Assembly: GCA_903913865.1 (NCBI GenBank)
Contig: CAIWMU010000093.1
Location: 1-64,000 of the forward strand
Origin: an uncultured Verrucomicrobia subdivision 3 bacterium
GTDB lineage: Bacteria; Verrucomicrobiota; Verrucomicrobiia; Limisphaerales; UBA8199
Length of the DNA stretch: 64,000 bases
Reading direction: 5' to 3'
The notes below the pieces were generated by a model. That model saw only the letters and a list, made by a program, of their open reading frames with translations. It was not told where the DNA came from and made no database searches. Position numbers and translations under genes: made by a program. This document shows, in pieces, positions 8,313 to 17,275 of this stretch; positions within the stretch are counted from its first letter, which is position 1, and the number at the start of each line of letters is the position of its first letter.

Positions 8313-8852
8313 ATGGAACCATTGGAACCGCCTGATACACATTATTTGTCCGCCGCGCTGGGTTGGCTTGAGCTTGGAAATGCAGCCGAGTCGATCTGCG
8401 AGTTGGGGCAGATCCGGCCAGAGAATGTCAACCACCCCGATGTGCTGGAGGTGAGGTGGATGGTTTTGGCCCGATTGGAGGATTGGAATGGGGCGTTGCT
8501 GGCGGCGCGGGAGCTGGTGCAGCAGGCACCGACCAGGGCTTCGGGCTGGCTGCACCATTCGTATGCGTTGCGCCGGGTGGCCACCGGTGGTTTGCAGGCT
8601 GCATGGGAGGCGCTGCTCCCGGCCTGGGAGCAGTTCCCGAAAGAGCCGATCATCGCCTACAACCTGGCCTGCTACGCCTGCCAGTTGGGGGAGGGACGCC
8701 ATGCGATGGTGTGGCTGAGGCGGGCCATGGATGTGGGGGAGAAAATGCATATCCGCGCCATGGCGCTGGCGGATGAGGATCTCAAGCCGCTCTGGCCAAG
8801 CATCCGGAGGTTTTCATCCCGCGGAAAGCCGCGTCCCAGATCAGGTCAGTAG
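8313..8852 (+). CDS. Tetratricopeptide-repeat protein
   Basis: 179 residues from the ATG at 8313, chosen because homologous sequence begins there ('HYLSAALGWLELGNA') and a GTGGGA stretch lies just upstream; an ATG at 8193 in the same frame would add 40 dissimilar residues. Helical TPR pairs are visible: LGNAAESICELGQI, HPDVLEVRWMVLARLEDWNG, ASGWLHHSYALRR, YNLACYACQLGEG. This is a conserved verrucomicrobial TPR family from memory; its role is unknown, probably protein-protein interaction in the cytoplasm since no signal is present. The stop overlaps that of the CAP-domain gene on the opposite strand. Confidence 0.82.
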   Translation: MEPLEPPDTHYLSAALGWLELGNAAESICELGQIRPENVNHPDVLEVRWMVLARLEDWNGALLAARELVQQAPTRASGWLHHSYALRRVATGGLQAAWEALLPAWEQFPKEPIIAYNLACYACQLGEGRHAMVWLRRAMDVGEKMHIRAMALADEDLKPLWPSIRRFSSRGKPRPRSGQ

Positions 8853-10927
8853 GTGGCTTTGATTCTATAGATCCAGCGGTTTGTTCCGGCGGATGTCGTG
8901 GTCTCCCGGTATCTGACACCCGAGGTGATCGTGGAGAGGGTTGCCGAGGAATCCTGGGTCCATGTTCCGGTCGGGCTTGTCGTTTTCCAAAGCTGGAAGC
9001 TCATTCCGGCCCGGTAGTTGGCCACCGTGAAATCAACCTGGATTTGGCTGGCGTTGATCACGGGCGGGAGAAGCTGTATGAACGGGGGCGGGGCAACCAC
9101 CGGAACCACAAGCAAGGGACCCCAATCCAGTGTGCGTCCGCTGATGCGGGGCCGGACGTTCATCGCGATACTGTTTGTGGCGGAGGGGAGAATCGGGAAG
9201 CTGCAGCCGGAGGCGGTGGTGTTTGTGGTGAACCCGACCGTCTGCTCGGCATTTGAGATGGAAATGCTGTCGATGTAGAGCCCGACTCCCGCAGTAGTCT
9301 GGGGGAAGTAACCGCCGCCGCCGGTGATGTCATAGACGAACCGCACCTGGGCCAGGGATCCGGCGTAAGGTGCCAGACTGACATTTGTGGTGGTGAAGGA
9401 GGTTTCGCCGCTGCCATTCGTGCCGGACTGGCACCAGAGATTGATCCAGCCGACTCCGTTGTTGGTGGTGATCTGGGCGCGGGCAGTCTGGATGGTGCTG
9501 GCGTAGCCGAGGCGTTTGGCAAAGGTGAGCCTGCTTGTGGCCCCCGGGCGGATGACGGGTTTTAGCGTCAGGGACTGGGAGGCGGCGACCGGGTGGGCCA
9601 GATGGAAGGAGTAGGTTCCCGCTGCCGCCACACCGTTGGTGATCGGATTATACCCGGCGGTGGTGCAGGCGGTGATATTCGTGAGGCCGTATTCGGCCCC
9701 CTCGGTCAGCGTGCAGGGGCTCAGAAGGCTGTAGCGGTAATCGTAGTTTGTGGCACCACCTATGGCGCAGAAGCTGTAGGCGTTGGTGTAGTTCAGCCAT
9801 GCGGGGCTGGGGCCTGTGATGGCGGGGGGGGCGTAGCGGGGAACAAAGTCCACCTTCACGTTGTTCGACGAGGAGACGGTTGCCACAAGCTGTGTGCTCA
9901 GACCCGGGGCTGTGAAAGCGATGGTGTAGCAGCCATTTGTCGGCACCGGGATGGCGTAACCGCCGGAAACGGGAGTCACAGCGTAAAAACTGGCGTTGGA
10001 GACACTGACGGTGACCCCTCCCAGGCCTTCGCCTACGTCATAAAAGCCGTTAGTATTCAGGTCGTAGTAGGCCACGCCTGTAATTAGCGGTTGCTGGGCC
10101 TGCAGAGTGCCGAAGTTTTGTGTGATGAACTGGGGGCCAAAGCCGCCGTTTGTGCCATTCACCACACCCATGCCCACCTCGCGGAAGCTGGCGGTGTGGA
10201 TGTTGACCCGGTGTCCCGCCGGATCCTGCATTCCACCGACCGAGGTGCTGTTTGTGCCCCAGTCCACATTGAAACCGGCATGGCCGTGGAGGACCGATTT
10301 GGCGGCGGCATACACATTCTCCCCGCCCGTGCGGTAGGTATAGCCTGCAGCGTTCAGGCGGTCGCCAAGGGTTGAGCCGGTGGATCCGGTGTGGCCTTGA
10401 AACTTGTTTGTGAACATGTCCCCGCTGTGCAGCCGGGCGCAGTTGAGCAACTGCTCGTTCATCGCGAGCGGAGGGACGGGGGGATTGGTCGAGAATTCGG
10501 CTTGCAGGAGGGCCAGATTCACGCCGAAGTAGGCGAGGGCGGACTGGATATCCGAATCGGTAGTGGTGGCAAGCCGAAGTCCCTCGGCAGTGGGATTTGC
10601 GCGGGAGCGGTTGGCCAGTTCGAGGTAGAGTTGCTCTTCATCCGTTGGGTTGCCGATCGAATAGCGGGTCGGTCCGAAGCCTAAGAGGGTTGGGCCTACC
10701 CGTGGGGATTTGGTGTTCTGAGTCGAGATGGTCGGGGGCGCGGTTGGGGGTTCTGTGGGGTCCGGTAGAGTTGACAATGGAAGGTCCCAGCCCAAAGCGG
10801 AGAAGGTTGACAGGGAGAAAACCAAAATGAGGGCCCGGAGGTTCTCCGGGCCGGAAATGTAGCCTTCGCACAACCGAAAGCCTGCTCTTGCGCCTTTCAT
10901 TACTTTACAGGAGTAAGCTAATCTCAT
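8846..10927 (-). CDS. Secreted CAP (SCP/PR1-like) domain protein with C-terminal beta domains
   Basis: 693 residues. A hydrophobic segment at about residues 31-46 is the export signal; a start at the internal ATG at 10900 is possible. A CAP domain spans about residues 95-280, with NCARLHSGDM, FQGHTGS, GENVYAA and DPAGHRVNI supplying the usual His/Glu pairs of the CAP cavity. A 'GVAYYDLNTNGFYDVGEGL' segment then marks an SdrD_B-like or carboxypeptidase-regulatory-like beta domain (about 290-365). The remainder is beta-rich and ends 'WIYRIKATY', like other secreted proteins here. CAP proteins bind lipids or peptides, and some are proteases; the exact activity is unknown. Confidence 0.85.
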   Translation of the reverse strand: MRLAYSCKVMKGARAGFRLCEGYISGPENLRALILVFSLSTFSALGWDLPLSTLPDPTEPPTAPPTISTQNTKSPRVGPTLLGFGPTRYSIGNPTDEEQLYLELANRSRANPTAEGLRLATTTDSDIQSALAYFGVNLALLQAEFSTNPPVPPLAMNEQLLNCARLHSGDMFTNKFQGHTGSTGSTLGDRLNAAGYTYRTGGENVYAAAKSVLHGHAGFNVDWGTNSTSVGGMQDPAGHRVNIHTASFREVGMGVVNGTNGGFGPQFITQNFGTLQAQQPLITGVAYYDLNTNGFYDVGEGLGGVTVSVSNASFYAVTPVSGGYAIPVPTNGCYTIAFTAPGLSTQLVATVSSSNNVKVDFVPRYAPPAITGPSPAWLNYTNAYSFCAIGGATNYDYRYSLLSPCTLTEGAEYGLTNITACTTAGYNPITNGVAAAGTYSFHLAHPVAASQSLTLKPVIRPGATSRLTFAKRLGYASTIQTARAQITTNNGVGWINLWCQSGTNGSGETSFTTTNVSLAPYAGSLAQVRFVYDITGGGGYFPQTTAGVGLYIDSISISNAEQTVGFTTNTTASGCSFPILPSATNSIAMNVRPRISGRTLDWGPLLVVPVVAPPPFIQLLPPVINASQIQVDFTVANYRAGMSFQLWKTTSPTGTWTQDSSATLSTITSGVRYRETTTSAGTNRWIYRIKATY

Positions 10928-10956
10928 GCCACGTCAACCAACTTGGCTGTAAGGGT

Positions 10957-10977
10957 CCCTTCCCGGGGCGGGAAGGG
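10957..10977. terminator. Strong GC hairpin in the divergent intergenic region
   Basis: CCCTTCCCG (10957-10965) pairs perfectly with CGGGAAGGG (10969-10977) around a GGG loop, followed by GGCCTTTTG. It has the form of a terminator but sits between two divergent genes, with no rightward gene immediately upstream. It may instead be a leader structure or the relic of a lost gene's terminator. Confidence 0.35.
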
Positions 10978-11124
10978 GGCCTTTTGTGGTCTATTCTGAG
11001 TGGGCTTGTGAAAATGAGACAGTCCGGGTGTATCAGATTCGGACGCGGTATGGGCGGGGACGTTTCTGGGGGTGGCAACGTGCATGCGCTCGACTTGTGG
11101 GCGCGACTCGGTTAGGAAAGGGTT

Positions 11125-11700
11125 GTGCGCAAACGACGCGGCAAGGGATGGTTGGTGCTGCTCGCCGGGATGGCGGGCGGGATGGCTCTTTTGTGGTGGT
11201 GGCAGGGGAGGTTGGAGCGGAGCCAGGATGAACCGATCCGAGCAGCGGCGAACCGATACAGGATTGATCCGGCCCTGATCAAAGCCATCGTTTGGAAGGA
11301 GAGCCGGTTTCATCCCGAGGCCCGGGGCAGGGTTGGGGAGTTGGGCTTGATGCAGTTGAGGGAGGATGCGGCCTTTGAATGGGCAGATGCCGAGCGGGTG
11401 GAGGGATTTGGCCATACCCACTGTCTGGATCCCCGGACAAACACCATGGCGGGGACTTTTTACCTCGTGCGCCTGCTGAAGCGTTACGTGCGAACGGATG
11501 ACCCGGTGCCGTATGCGCTGGCCGATTACAACGCGGGCCGGGCAAATGTTCTGAAGTGGATCCGGGGCGAGGCTTCCACGAACAGCAGGGTTTTCATCGA
11601 GGGCATCGGATTTCCGTCCACCCGGGAGTATGTGAAGGGGGTGATGCAACGGCGGCAGCGGTATGAGGGGCAGCTGGGGCCTGTGCCTGGGGCCAAATAG
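11125..11700 (+). CDS. Lytic murein transglycosylase (SLT domain)
   Basis: 191 residues from a GTG preceded by a good AGGAAAGG Shine-Dalgarno. An N-terminal anchor (about 9-25, LVLLAGMAGGMALLWWW) is followed by an SLT domain: 'YRIDPALIKAIVWKESRFHP' places the catalytic glutamate at residue 59, then 'GELGLMQL' and 'ALADYNAG' with the conserved substrate-groove residues. The family cleaves the MurNAc-GlcNAc bond of peptidoglycan to form 1,6-anhydro ends. The protein is short and single-domain, resembling membrane-anchored minimal SLT enzymes. It is followed after 53 bp by a methyltransferase gene on the same strand. Confidence 0.9.
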   Translation: MRKRRGKGWLVLLAGMAGGMALLWWWQGRLERSQDEPIRAAANRYRIDPALIKAIVWKESRFHPEARGRVGELGLMQLREDAAFEWADAERVEGFGHTHCLDPRTNTMAGTFYLVRLLKRYVRTDDPVPYALADYNAGRANVLKWIRGEASTNSRVFIEGIGFPSTREYVKGVMQRRQRYEGQLGPVPGAK

Positions 11701-11753
11701 CCCCCAAAACGGCATTGCTGAGGGCCCTGTGGGTTTCGCATGATGTGGGAAGC

Positions 11754-12509
11754 ATGGCCAAGCCGAATATTTCAGACCAAGTGACCCGTGAGCGCTGGGA
11801 ACAGGCGCAGAACTGGGAGCGCGATTTTTGGGTTGAGACCCAGCGGAAGCGCTCGAAGTATGGCAAGAACCTGATCTGGAAGGTGCTTTCCAAGCTGGGC
11901 ATGGTATCCCGCTACCGGGGGGATGACTGGAATGAATGGTGGAAGGAGCAGTTCGATGGCTACCGATTTCTGCCGGAGCGGATCCACAATGTCCTGGAGG
12001 TCGGCTGTGGTCCCTATACCAACGTCCGCCTGATGCTGGACCGCTGCCGTTTTGATCACCTGGTGCTTTCCGATCCTTTGATCCGCACCTATGTGAAGTT
12101 CAAGCTCACCTTCGTTTCCGAGATGTATCAGCAGGCGGCGTGTGCGCTGGATGACCATCCATTGGAGGAACTGCCGTTCGCTTCGGACAACTTCGATCTC
12201 GTTGTCATGATCAACGTGCTGGATCACGTTCAGGATGCCCACCAGTGCATGAAGAATTTGATCCGGGTGACCCGGCCCGGAGGATACCTGATCATTGGCC
12301 AGGATCTGACAAACGAGGAGGATTTGAAGGCCCACCATGGCAGTGAGGGGGAGGTGGGGCATCCGATCACGCTCGACAAGGAATGGTTTGATCCCTACCT
12401 GAAGGAGGGCTTTGAACCGGTGTTGAACAAGTTTTTGACCCGCGAACAGGTTCGGGGCGGGGGGAAGTTCCATTACGGCATGCTGCTTTTCGCCGGGCGC
12501 AAGCGGTAG
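11754..12509 (+). CDS. SAM-dependent class I methyltransferase
   Basis: 251 residues from the ATG at 11754 (GTGGGAAGC upstream); an in-frame start at 11715 adds 13 residues without family character. Motif I 'VLEVGCGPYTN' (SAM binding), an acidic strand end 'LVLSDPL', 'FDLVVMINVLDHVQDA' and 'RVTRPGGYLIIGQD' define a Methyltransf_11-type fold. The N-terminus is helical and charged. The substrate is not evident. Its stop lies 30 bp from the converging radical SAM gene. Confidence 0.85.
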   Translation: MAKPNISDQVTRERWEQAQNWERDFWVETQRKRSKYGKNLIWKVLSKLGMVSRYRGDDWNEWWKEQFDGYRFLPERIHNVLEVGCGPYTNVRLMLDRCRFDHLVLSDPLIRTYVKFKLTFVSEMYQQAACALDDHPLEELPFASDNFDLVVMINVLDHVQDAHQCMKNLIRVTRPGGYLIIGQDLTNEEDLKAHHGSEGEVGHPITLDKEWFDPYLKEGFEPVLNKFLTREQVRGGGKFHYGMLLFAGRKR

Positions 12510-12538
12510 AGCTTTGGTCCGGGCGGCAGGATTGCGGA

Positions 12539-14077
12539 TCAGGATTCATACCACGCAGGGAACACCATCCCTGCGGGATCCCGGGATTCTGAGATTCCCC
12601 TGATGAAGGAGGATGCCTGGAACCTGATCCCCCGTGCAAACAGGCGTCCCGTCACCCGCCGTCTCCGATCGTGTGGGGACCACAGGAGTTCCAGGGTGGC
12701 CCGGATGCGGCTAAGGGGCCAGTGGAATGCCAGGGATTTGAGCAGGGCACGCTCCAGCGCGCGCTGGTGGGGCCAGAGGTCTGTCCCCGGCAGAAAGTTG
12801 TGTTTTCTGAAATATTCACCCCGATCATCCCAGAATTCATCGCGCCAGCCATTGGTGCCCGGCATGGGGGTCCACGGGATGAAAAAGAACTGATCCAGAC
12901 CGAGTTCGCAAATCAAGTGGTGGAGGGCCTGTATTGTGGCGGGGGTGTCGCCGGGAAGGCCGTAGATAAAGGAGCCTACCGTGAGGACGTGCGGGTGCTC
13001 GCGATGCAACAGGTCAAGGGCGGTCCTCGCATCACCCGTGTGGGAGGTCTTCCCCAAACCGGCAAGCCCGGCATCATCCGGCCGTTCAATGCCAATATAT
13101 ACCTCATTCAGGCCTGCCATCACACAGGAACCCAGGGCGCCGCTGGCGGAGTCCCGGACAAGTGCGTCGGCGCGCACCCAGGCGCTTTGTCCCGGGCACA
13201 GGTTTTCCCGCAGGAGCAGTTCGGAGAGCTGGCCGGGGATTGCGGGGTGCGCGTTGTAGCAGGGGTCCACCCATCCGAGGTAGCGGCGTCCATGGCGGGT
13301 GGAGAGGATCCGGATCTCCTCCAGCAGACGTTCCGGAGATTTGGCGCGATAATGGGCCACCGGCTGCCCTCCCACGAAACGGCCCATCTGGCGCCAGAGG
13401 ATGCAGAAATCGCAACTTCCGACACAGCCGCGTCCCAGTTCGATGGATGCAAGGTCCGGGTGGTTGCGGCTCCCCCGGCCGTAACGCTCCATCGGGAGCA
13501 GGTCGTAGGCTGGAAAGGGCAGGGTGTCCAGATCGGAGATTAATGGCGCGGCGGGAGTCGAAACGACCTTCCCATCCTCGAGATAAGAAATGCCGTGGAC
13601 TCCGGCGAGGCTGGATGCGGTTCCATCCCTGAGAGCGGGCACCAGCTCGCATAAGGTGCGCTCCCCTTCGCCATGAACAATCACATCCACGAGCCCGGTC
13701 CCCAGAGTTTGTGCGGCGGCATGACCGAAGAAACAGCCGCCCGCGATGACCCGGGTGCGCCCGACTGGATCAGCCCCGGCAAAATCGGGCCGGAGTCCAC
13801 GGGCCAGGCGGGCGAGCCGGAAGGCTTCAACACAACTCACCGCCTCCTCCCCCATCCCGATGTAGGCGGGGCGCAACCGGTGAAGCTCGGCCTCCAATGT
13901 TCGCCAGCCCATCTGAAGCGCGGGAGCATCCAGAATGGCCACTCGCAAATCCGGCAGGCGTTCGCGGAGGGCGGCGGCCATCGAGGCAAAGGCCAGGGGG
14001 GGCCAGAATGCGGAGGATGGGCCACTGAAGGGCCAGAGCGGGCGTGGTGGCCGGACGAACAGGAACAACTCCTTCAT
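12539..14077 (-). CDS. B12-binding-type radical SAM protein
   Basis: 512 residues from the ATG at 14077, which lies 5 bases after the stop of the upstream gene; upstream in-frame codons read through that gene and are not used. About residues 1-150 resemble a cobalamin-binding domain ('PAYIGMGEEAVSCVEAFRLA' and a 'GG-x-FFGHAA' stretch), but no clear D-x-H-x-x-G motif is seen. The radical SAM core follows, with 'ELGRGCVGSCDFCI' (CxxxCxxC for the 4Fe-4S cluster). This is the BchE/hopanoid-type arrangement whose members methylate or rearrange lipids, cofactors or natural products. It is the third gene of a leftward operon. The substrate is unknown. Confidence 0.85.
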   Translation of the reverse strand: MKELFLFVRPPRPLWPFSGPSSAFWPPLAFASMAAALRERLPDLRVAILDAPALQMGWRTLEAELHRLRPAYIGMGEEAVSCVEAFRLARLARGLRPDFAGADPVGRTRVIAGGCFFGHAAAQTLGTGLVDVIVHGEGERTLCELVPALRDGTASSLAGVHGISYLEDGKVVSTPAAPLISDLDTLPFPAYDLLPMERYGRGSRNHPDLASIELGRGCVGSCDFCILWRQMGRFVGGQPVAHYRAKSPERLLEEIRILSTRHGRRYLGWVDPCYNAHPAIPGQLSELLLRENLCPGQSAWVRADALVRDSASGALGSCVMAGLNEVYIGIERPDDAGLAGLGKTSHTGDARTALDLLHREHPHVLTVGSFIYGLPGDTPATIQALHHLICELGLDQFFFIPWTPMPGTNGWRDEFWDDRGEYFRKHNFLPGTDLWPHQRALERALLKSLAFHWPLSRIRATLELLWSPHDRRRRVTGRLFARGIRFQASSFIRGISESRDPAGMVFPAWYES

Positions 14078-14081
14078 GGGA

Positions 14082-14609
14082 TCAGGATGCCGGAGCCTCG
14101 CAACGGACTGCAGAGCGGAGAAGATCTCCAGCCAACCCGCAGACCGAAAAGAGGAGAGCCGCGGCACCACCCATCCCAAGCAGGGTGAGCAACCAGAAAG
14201 CGGGTGCCGTGTTTGATTGGGCTGCCAGAGGGATAAGCACAAGCGAGGATAGGAAGGCGATCCAGTAGCGCTGGGCCGGCAGCGGATTCGGGGATGGGCG
14301 ATGGATGTTCAGAAGAACCACCAGTCCGAAAGCGAACCAGGCTCCCGAGAGGGTCCGAAGGAGTGGGCCCTGTTCCACAGCGTGAAATCCGAAGGGGCCC
14401 ATCAGGACGAGCAGCCCGGCGTGGCTCCAGAGGAAAGCCGGGGTCATTCCTGGACGAAGGAAGCGCAGGGCAAGCCAGGCAAGGCAGGCACCCGCATACA
14501 GGCCGGTGCACCGTTCACAGAAAGGCAGGGGCACGCCGCCCAGAACCCAGATATGATCAGGATTCTGGCCGCAAACAAGCCCGAAACCATGCGTCAACAA
14601 GGGATGCAT
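14082..14609 (-). CDS. DUF2085 membrane protein
   Basis: 175 residues with four to five hydrophobic helices. The N-terminal part has 'HPLLTHGFGLVCGQNPDH' and the marker 'PFCERCTGLYAG', in which paired cysteines sit at a membrane boundary, as in the DUF2085 family. Function is unknown; the cysteine pattern suggests metal or redox chemistry. It lies between a lipoprotein gene (14-bp gap) and the radical SAM gene (4-bp gap), so all three are probably co-transcribed. Confidence 0.8.
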   Translation of the reverse strand: MHPLLTHGFGLVCGQNPDHIWVLGGVPLPFCERCTGLYAGACLAWLALRFLRPGMTPAFLWSHAGLLVLMGPFGFHAVEQGPLLRTLSGAWFAFGLVVLLNIHRPSPNPLPAQRYWIAFLSSLVLIPLAAQSNTAPAFWLLTLLGMGGAAALLFSVCGLAGDLLRSAVRCEAPAS

Positions 14610-14623
14610 CAGACTTGGCAGGT

Positions 14624-15781
14624 TCAGAACAGGTCTGAGAGCAGGTTTCTGGGGCCCTGAGGGATGGCAACCCGTTTAATCGTTCGTTTCGGTGAGGACA
14701 AATCGATGAAATAGAGAGCGCAATCCTTGGGGTTGGCCCCCTTTTTCCCTGAAAGGTAGGTGGTGCTGACCGCCAATGTTTTGCCATCGTTTGAGATGGA
14801 GGGCTGAAAGAAGAAGGTGGTGTCCTCCTTGTCGAACTCTGCTTTCGTTTCAAATAACACCGTGCGGATGGGGGGTGATCCATCCAGAGGGATCTCCAGA
14901 AATCCGAGGATGCTCGATTTGTCATCCTTCGACCGGTCGATGTAGGGGGCGTAGAGGCGCTTTTGTGACATGGAATAAGTGAGGAGTCCCAGTTTTTCGG
15001 TTTCTTTGAGGGTTGCCTGAAGAGGCAGAACCCGCACTGGTTTTCCAGATTCGAAGAGGTTCAGGACCAGGGTCGGGCCGTTGGTGGTGAGGTAGCCGTA
15101 TTGACCTCCATCGATGGAAACGAGCACCTGCTGCTCCCCTTGCTGCTCCGATTCAGGAATGGTCACCTGCTTGCTCCGTTCGAAGGTCCTGGGGTTCATG
15201 ATCCCCATTTCAGTGGTCGTGAAGTAGAGGATGTCCCGTCCGGATCGTGTGGGCAGGACACAACTATCATCATCCCATCCGTCATTGTAGGACATCAGTC
15301 CGGTATCAAGATCGAGCCTTGCAAGCCGATTGGTCTTTGCCGGGAAGAACAGATGGGAACCGGAAACGGCCAGCGGCAGCATGAGCCGCGAGGCAGCTTC
15401 CTTCGCCGCTATCATGTAGATACGGGTCGGACCCTTGTGGAGGAACGGGACGACCGCCAGATGGAGGCTATCGTCGCTGTTCTTGGGGGAAGCCCAACTG
15501 ACCAGCACATCCTTCCCATTGTGCAGCCACTGGGCCCGCACCATCACCGGCAGGGTGGACTCCCCGCCATCTTCAACCATTGATGGAACGAAGAGGAGTT
15601 CGGATTTTTCGGTCTGCCGGTCGTAAACAGAGATGCCGACCAGACCCGAGGCCGGATCCAAAGCCGTGTAGAGGACTTTCTTGTCATCCGGGCTGAACGA
15701 GGTGCAGGCCAGGACGTAGATGAGAAGGGACGCAAGCCCGAACAGGGCGAGTGAACTGTTCCGCAGATTCCGGCATTTCAT
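14624..15781 (-). CDS. Lipoprotein, probable beta-propeller
   Basis: 385 residues from the ATG at 15781, preceded by a GGGAGGA Shine-Dalgarno; an in-frame ATG at 15886 is less likely. It begins with a lipoprotein signal (ALFGLASLLIYVLAC; lipobox VLAC). The rest consists of repeated strands such as 'SPDDKKVLYTALDP', 'LAVSGSHLFFPAKTNRLARLD' and 'SISNDGKTLAVSTTYLS', which recall TolB/WD40-like propellers that report stored values. It would be anchored in the periplasm or outer membrane. It heads the operon with the DUF2085 and radical SAM genes; its role there is unknown. Confidence 0.75.
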   Translation of the reverse strand: MKCRNLRNSSLALFGLASLLIYVLACTSFSPDDKKVLYTALDPASGLVGISVYDRQTEKSELLFVPSMVEDGGESTLPVMVRAQWLHNGKDVLVSWASPKNSDDSLHLAVVPFLHKGPTRIYMIAAKEAASRLMLPLAVSGSHLFFPAKTNRLARLDLDTGLMSYNDGWDDDSCVLPTRSGRDILYFTTTEMGIMNPRTFERSKQVTIPESEQQGEQQVLVSIDGGQYGYLTTNGPTLVLNLFESGKPVRVLPLQATLKETEKLGLLTYSMSQKRLYAPYIDRSKDDKSSILGFLEIPLDGSPPIRTVLFETKAEFDKEDTTFFFQPSISNDGKTLAVSTTYLSGKKGANPKDCALYFIDLSSPKRTIKRVAIPQGPRNLLSDLF

Positions 15782-15994
15782 AATCGTGTATTCCTCCCGC
15801 TCCATGCTTTTGAAAGGGTGCACAGGTGGGACCTTGCATGTGGAGATTACACCTGCCGGGCGGTTTTGTTGCATCGAAAAAATCAATAGGCTTGTTCCGG
15901 GGCCTGAAATCGATGAAGTGCCCGGCTCTTCCCGGCCCGATGCGACCGGAAAAAGGGCTGACCAATTCCTGCGGGGTGTGTAGGGTGGGGCACC

Positions 15995-17254
15995 ATGCTG
16001 AAAGACCGGTCAATGAAGCGACGTGATTTCATGAAGTGGATGGCGGGTTCTGCGGTTTTTGCGCCCGGAGCCAGCCTCCTGCAGGCTGCGAATCCGGCAT
16101 CACCCTCCGCCATCCCGGACCTGCGAGGCTATGGTTCGGATGTAGGTTCCTTGCTTCCCCTGATTGAGGGTCAGGCGAGAAAAGGGGACTTTCCCCTGTC
16201 GTTCCTCCGTCCGCAGGTTCGGAGCCACAGCGCCTGGCGGCGGCGGGCCCGTGCCCGGCTGCTCGACTTGTTGCACTACTCCCCTCCACCCTGCGATCCC
16301 CGCCCGGAGGTTGTGCAGCGGGAGGATTGCGGCGATTATTTTCAGGAGAAGGTGTTTTTCAACACCACTCCGGATGTGCGGGTGCCGGCCTTTGTGCTGA
16401 TTCCAAAACGGGGCAAATTCCCCGCCCCGGCGATCGTGGCCCTGCATGACCACGGGGCCTTTTACCTGTGGGGCAAGGAAAAGCTGGTTGAGAACAGGTC
16501 GGAACACCCCTCACTCACGCAGTTCAAACGGCAATTGTATGAGGGGAAAAGCACTGCCAGTGAACTTGCCCGCCAGGGATATGTGGTGGTTGTGATCGAC
16601 ATGTTCTACTGGGGGGAGAGGCGCATGCTCCTTGAGAAGGATGCGGCGGACTGGCGGGAGCGCACTCCCGGAATCACCCCGGAACGGGTTCTGGCGTTCA
16701 ACCAGCGGGCGAGCACCAGTGAGCCGGTGGTGGGGAGATCAATATATGCGGCCGGGTTCACCTGGCCGGGAGTGATTTTCTGGGATGACATCCGGACGGT
16801 GGACTATCTGGTGACACGGCCCGAAGTGGACAGGCACCGGATCGGGTGTGTCGGCCTTTCCGTGGGCGGGTTTCGTTCCTGCCATTTGGCGGCGTTGGAT
16901 GATCGAATCAAGTGCGCGGTGGTCGTGGGGTGGATGACATCCTTTCCATACCAGTTGAAGCGGAAAGTGCTGCACACGATCGGCCATTCGATGATTGTGC
17001 CCGGACTTTACCGCGACCTTGATTATCCTGATGTGGCTGCCATGGCTGCTCCTGCGGCTTTGATGGTGATCAACGGAACGCAGGACAAGCTTTTTGATGC
17101 GGAGGGGGTACGTGTGTCGCACGAAAAGCTGGCCGCCTGCTATAAAAAGGCGGGGGTGGGGGAGAAACTATGCCTGCGGATGTATGACACCCCCCACGAA
17201 TTCAATATCGCGATGCAAAAGGAGGCGTGGGCGTGGTTGAAACACTGGGTCTGA
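15995..17254 (+). CDS. Tat-exported alpha/beta hydrolase (acetyl xylan esterase / dienelactone hydrolase type)
   Basis: 419 residues; an alternative ATG at 16013 gives a textbook Tat signal (KRRDFMKWMAGSAVFAPGAS). The alpha/beta-hydrolase core has 'IVALHDHGAFYLWGKEKL', a nucleophile elbow 'GCVGLSVGGFRS' (Ser in GLSVGG), the acid in 'NGTQDKLFD' and the base in 'DTPHEFN'. Large family relatives include acetyl xylan and other carbohydrate esterases. It is followed 21 bp later by a glycoside hydrolase and then an aldolase, so a role in releasing acyl groups from plant or algal polysaccharide is inferred. Confidence 0.85.
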   Translation: MLKDRSMKRRDFMKWMAGSAVFAPGASLLQAANPASPSAIPDLRGYGSDVGSLLPLIEGQARKGDFPLSFLRPQVRSHSAWRRRARARLLDLLHYSPPPCDPRPEVVQREDCGDYFQEKVFFNTTPDVRVPAFVLIPKRGKFPAPAIVALHDHGAFYLWGKEKLVENRSEHPSLTQFKRQLYEGKSTASELARQGYVVVVIDMFYWGERRMLLEKDAADWRERTPGITPERVLAFNQRASTSEPVVGRSIYAAGFTWPGVIFWDDIRTVDYLVTRPEVDRHRIGCVGLSVGGFRSCHLAALDDRIKCAVVVGWMTSFPYQLKRKVLHTIGHSMIVPGLYRDLDYPDVAAMAAPAALMVINGTQDKLFDAEGVRVSHEKLAACYKKAGVGEKLCLRMYDTPHEFNIAMQKEAWAWLKHWV

Positions 17255-17275
17255 TTGGTGTAGAGTGTCGTCCAA

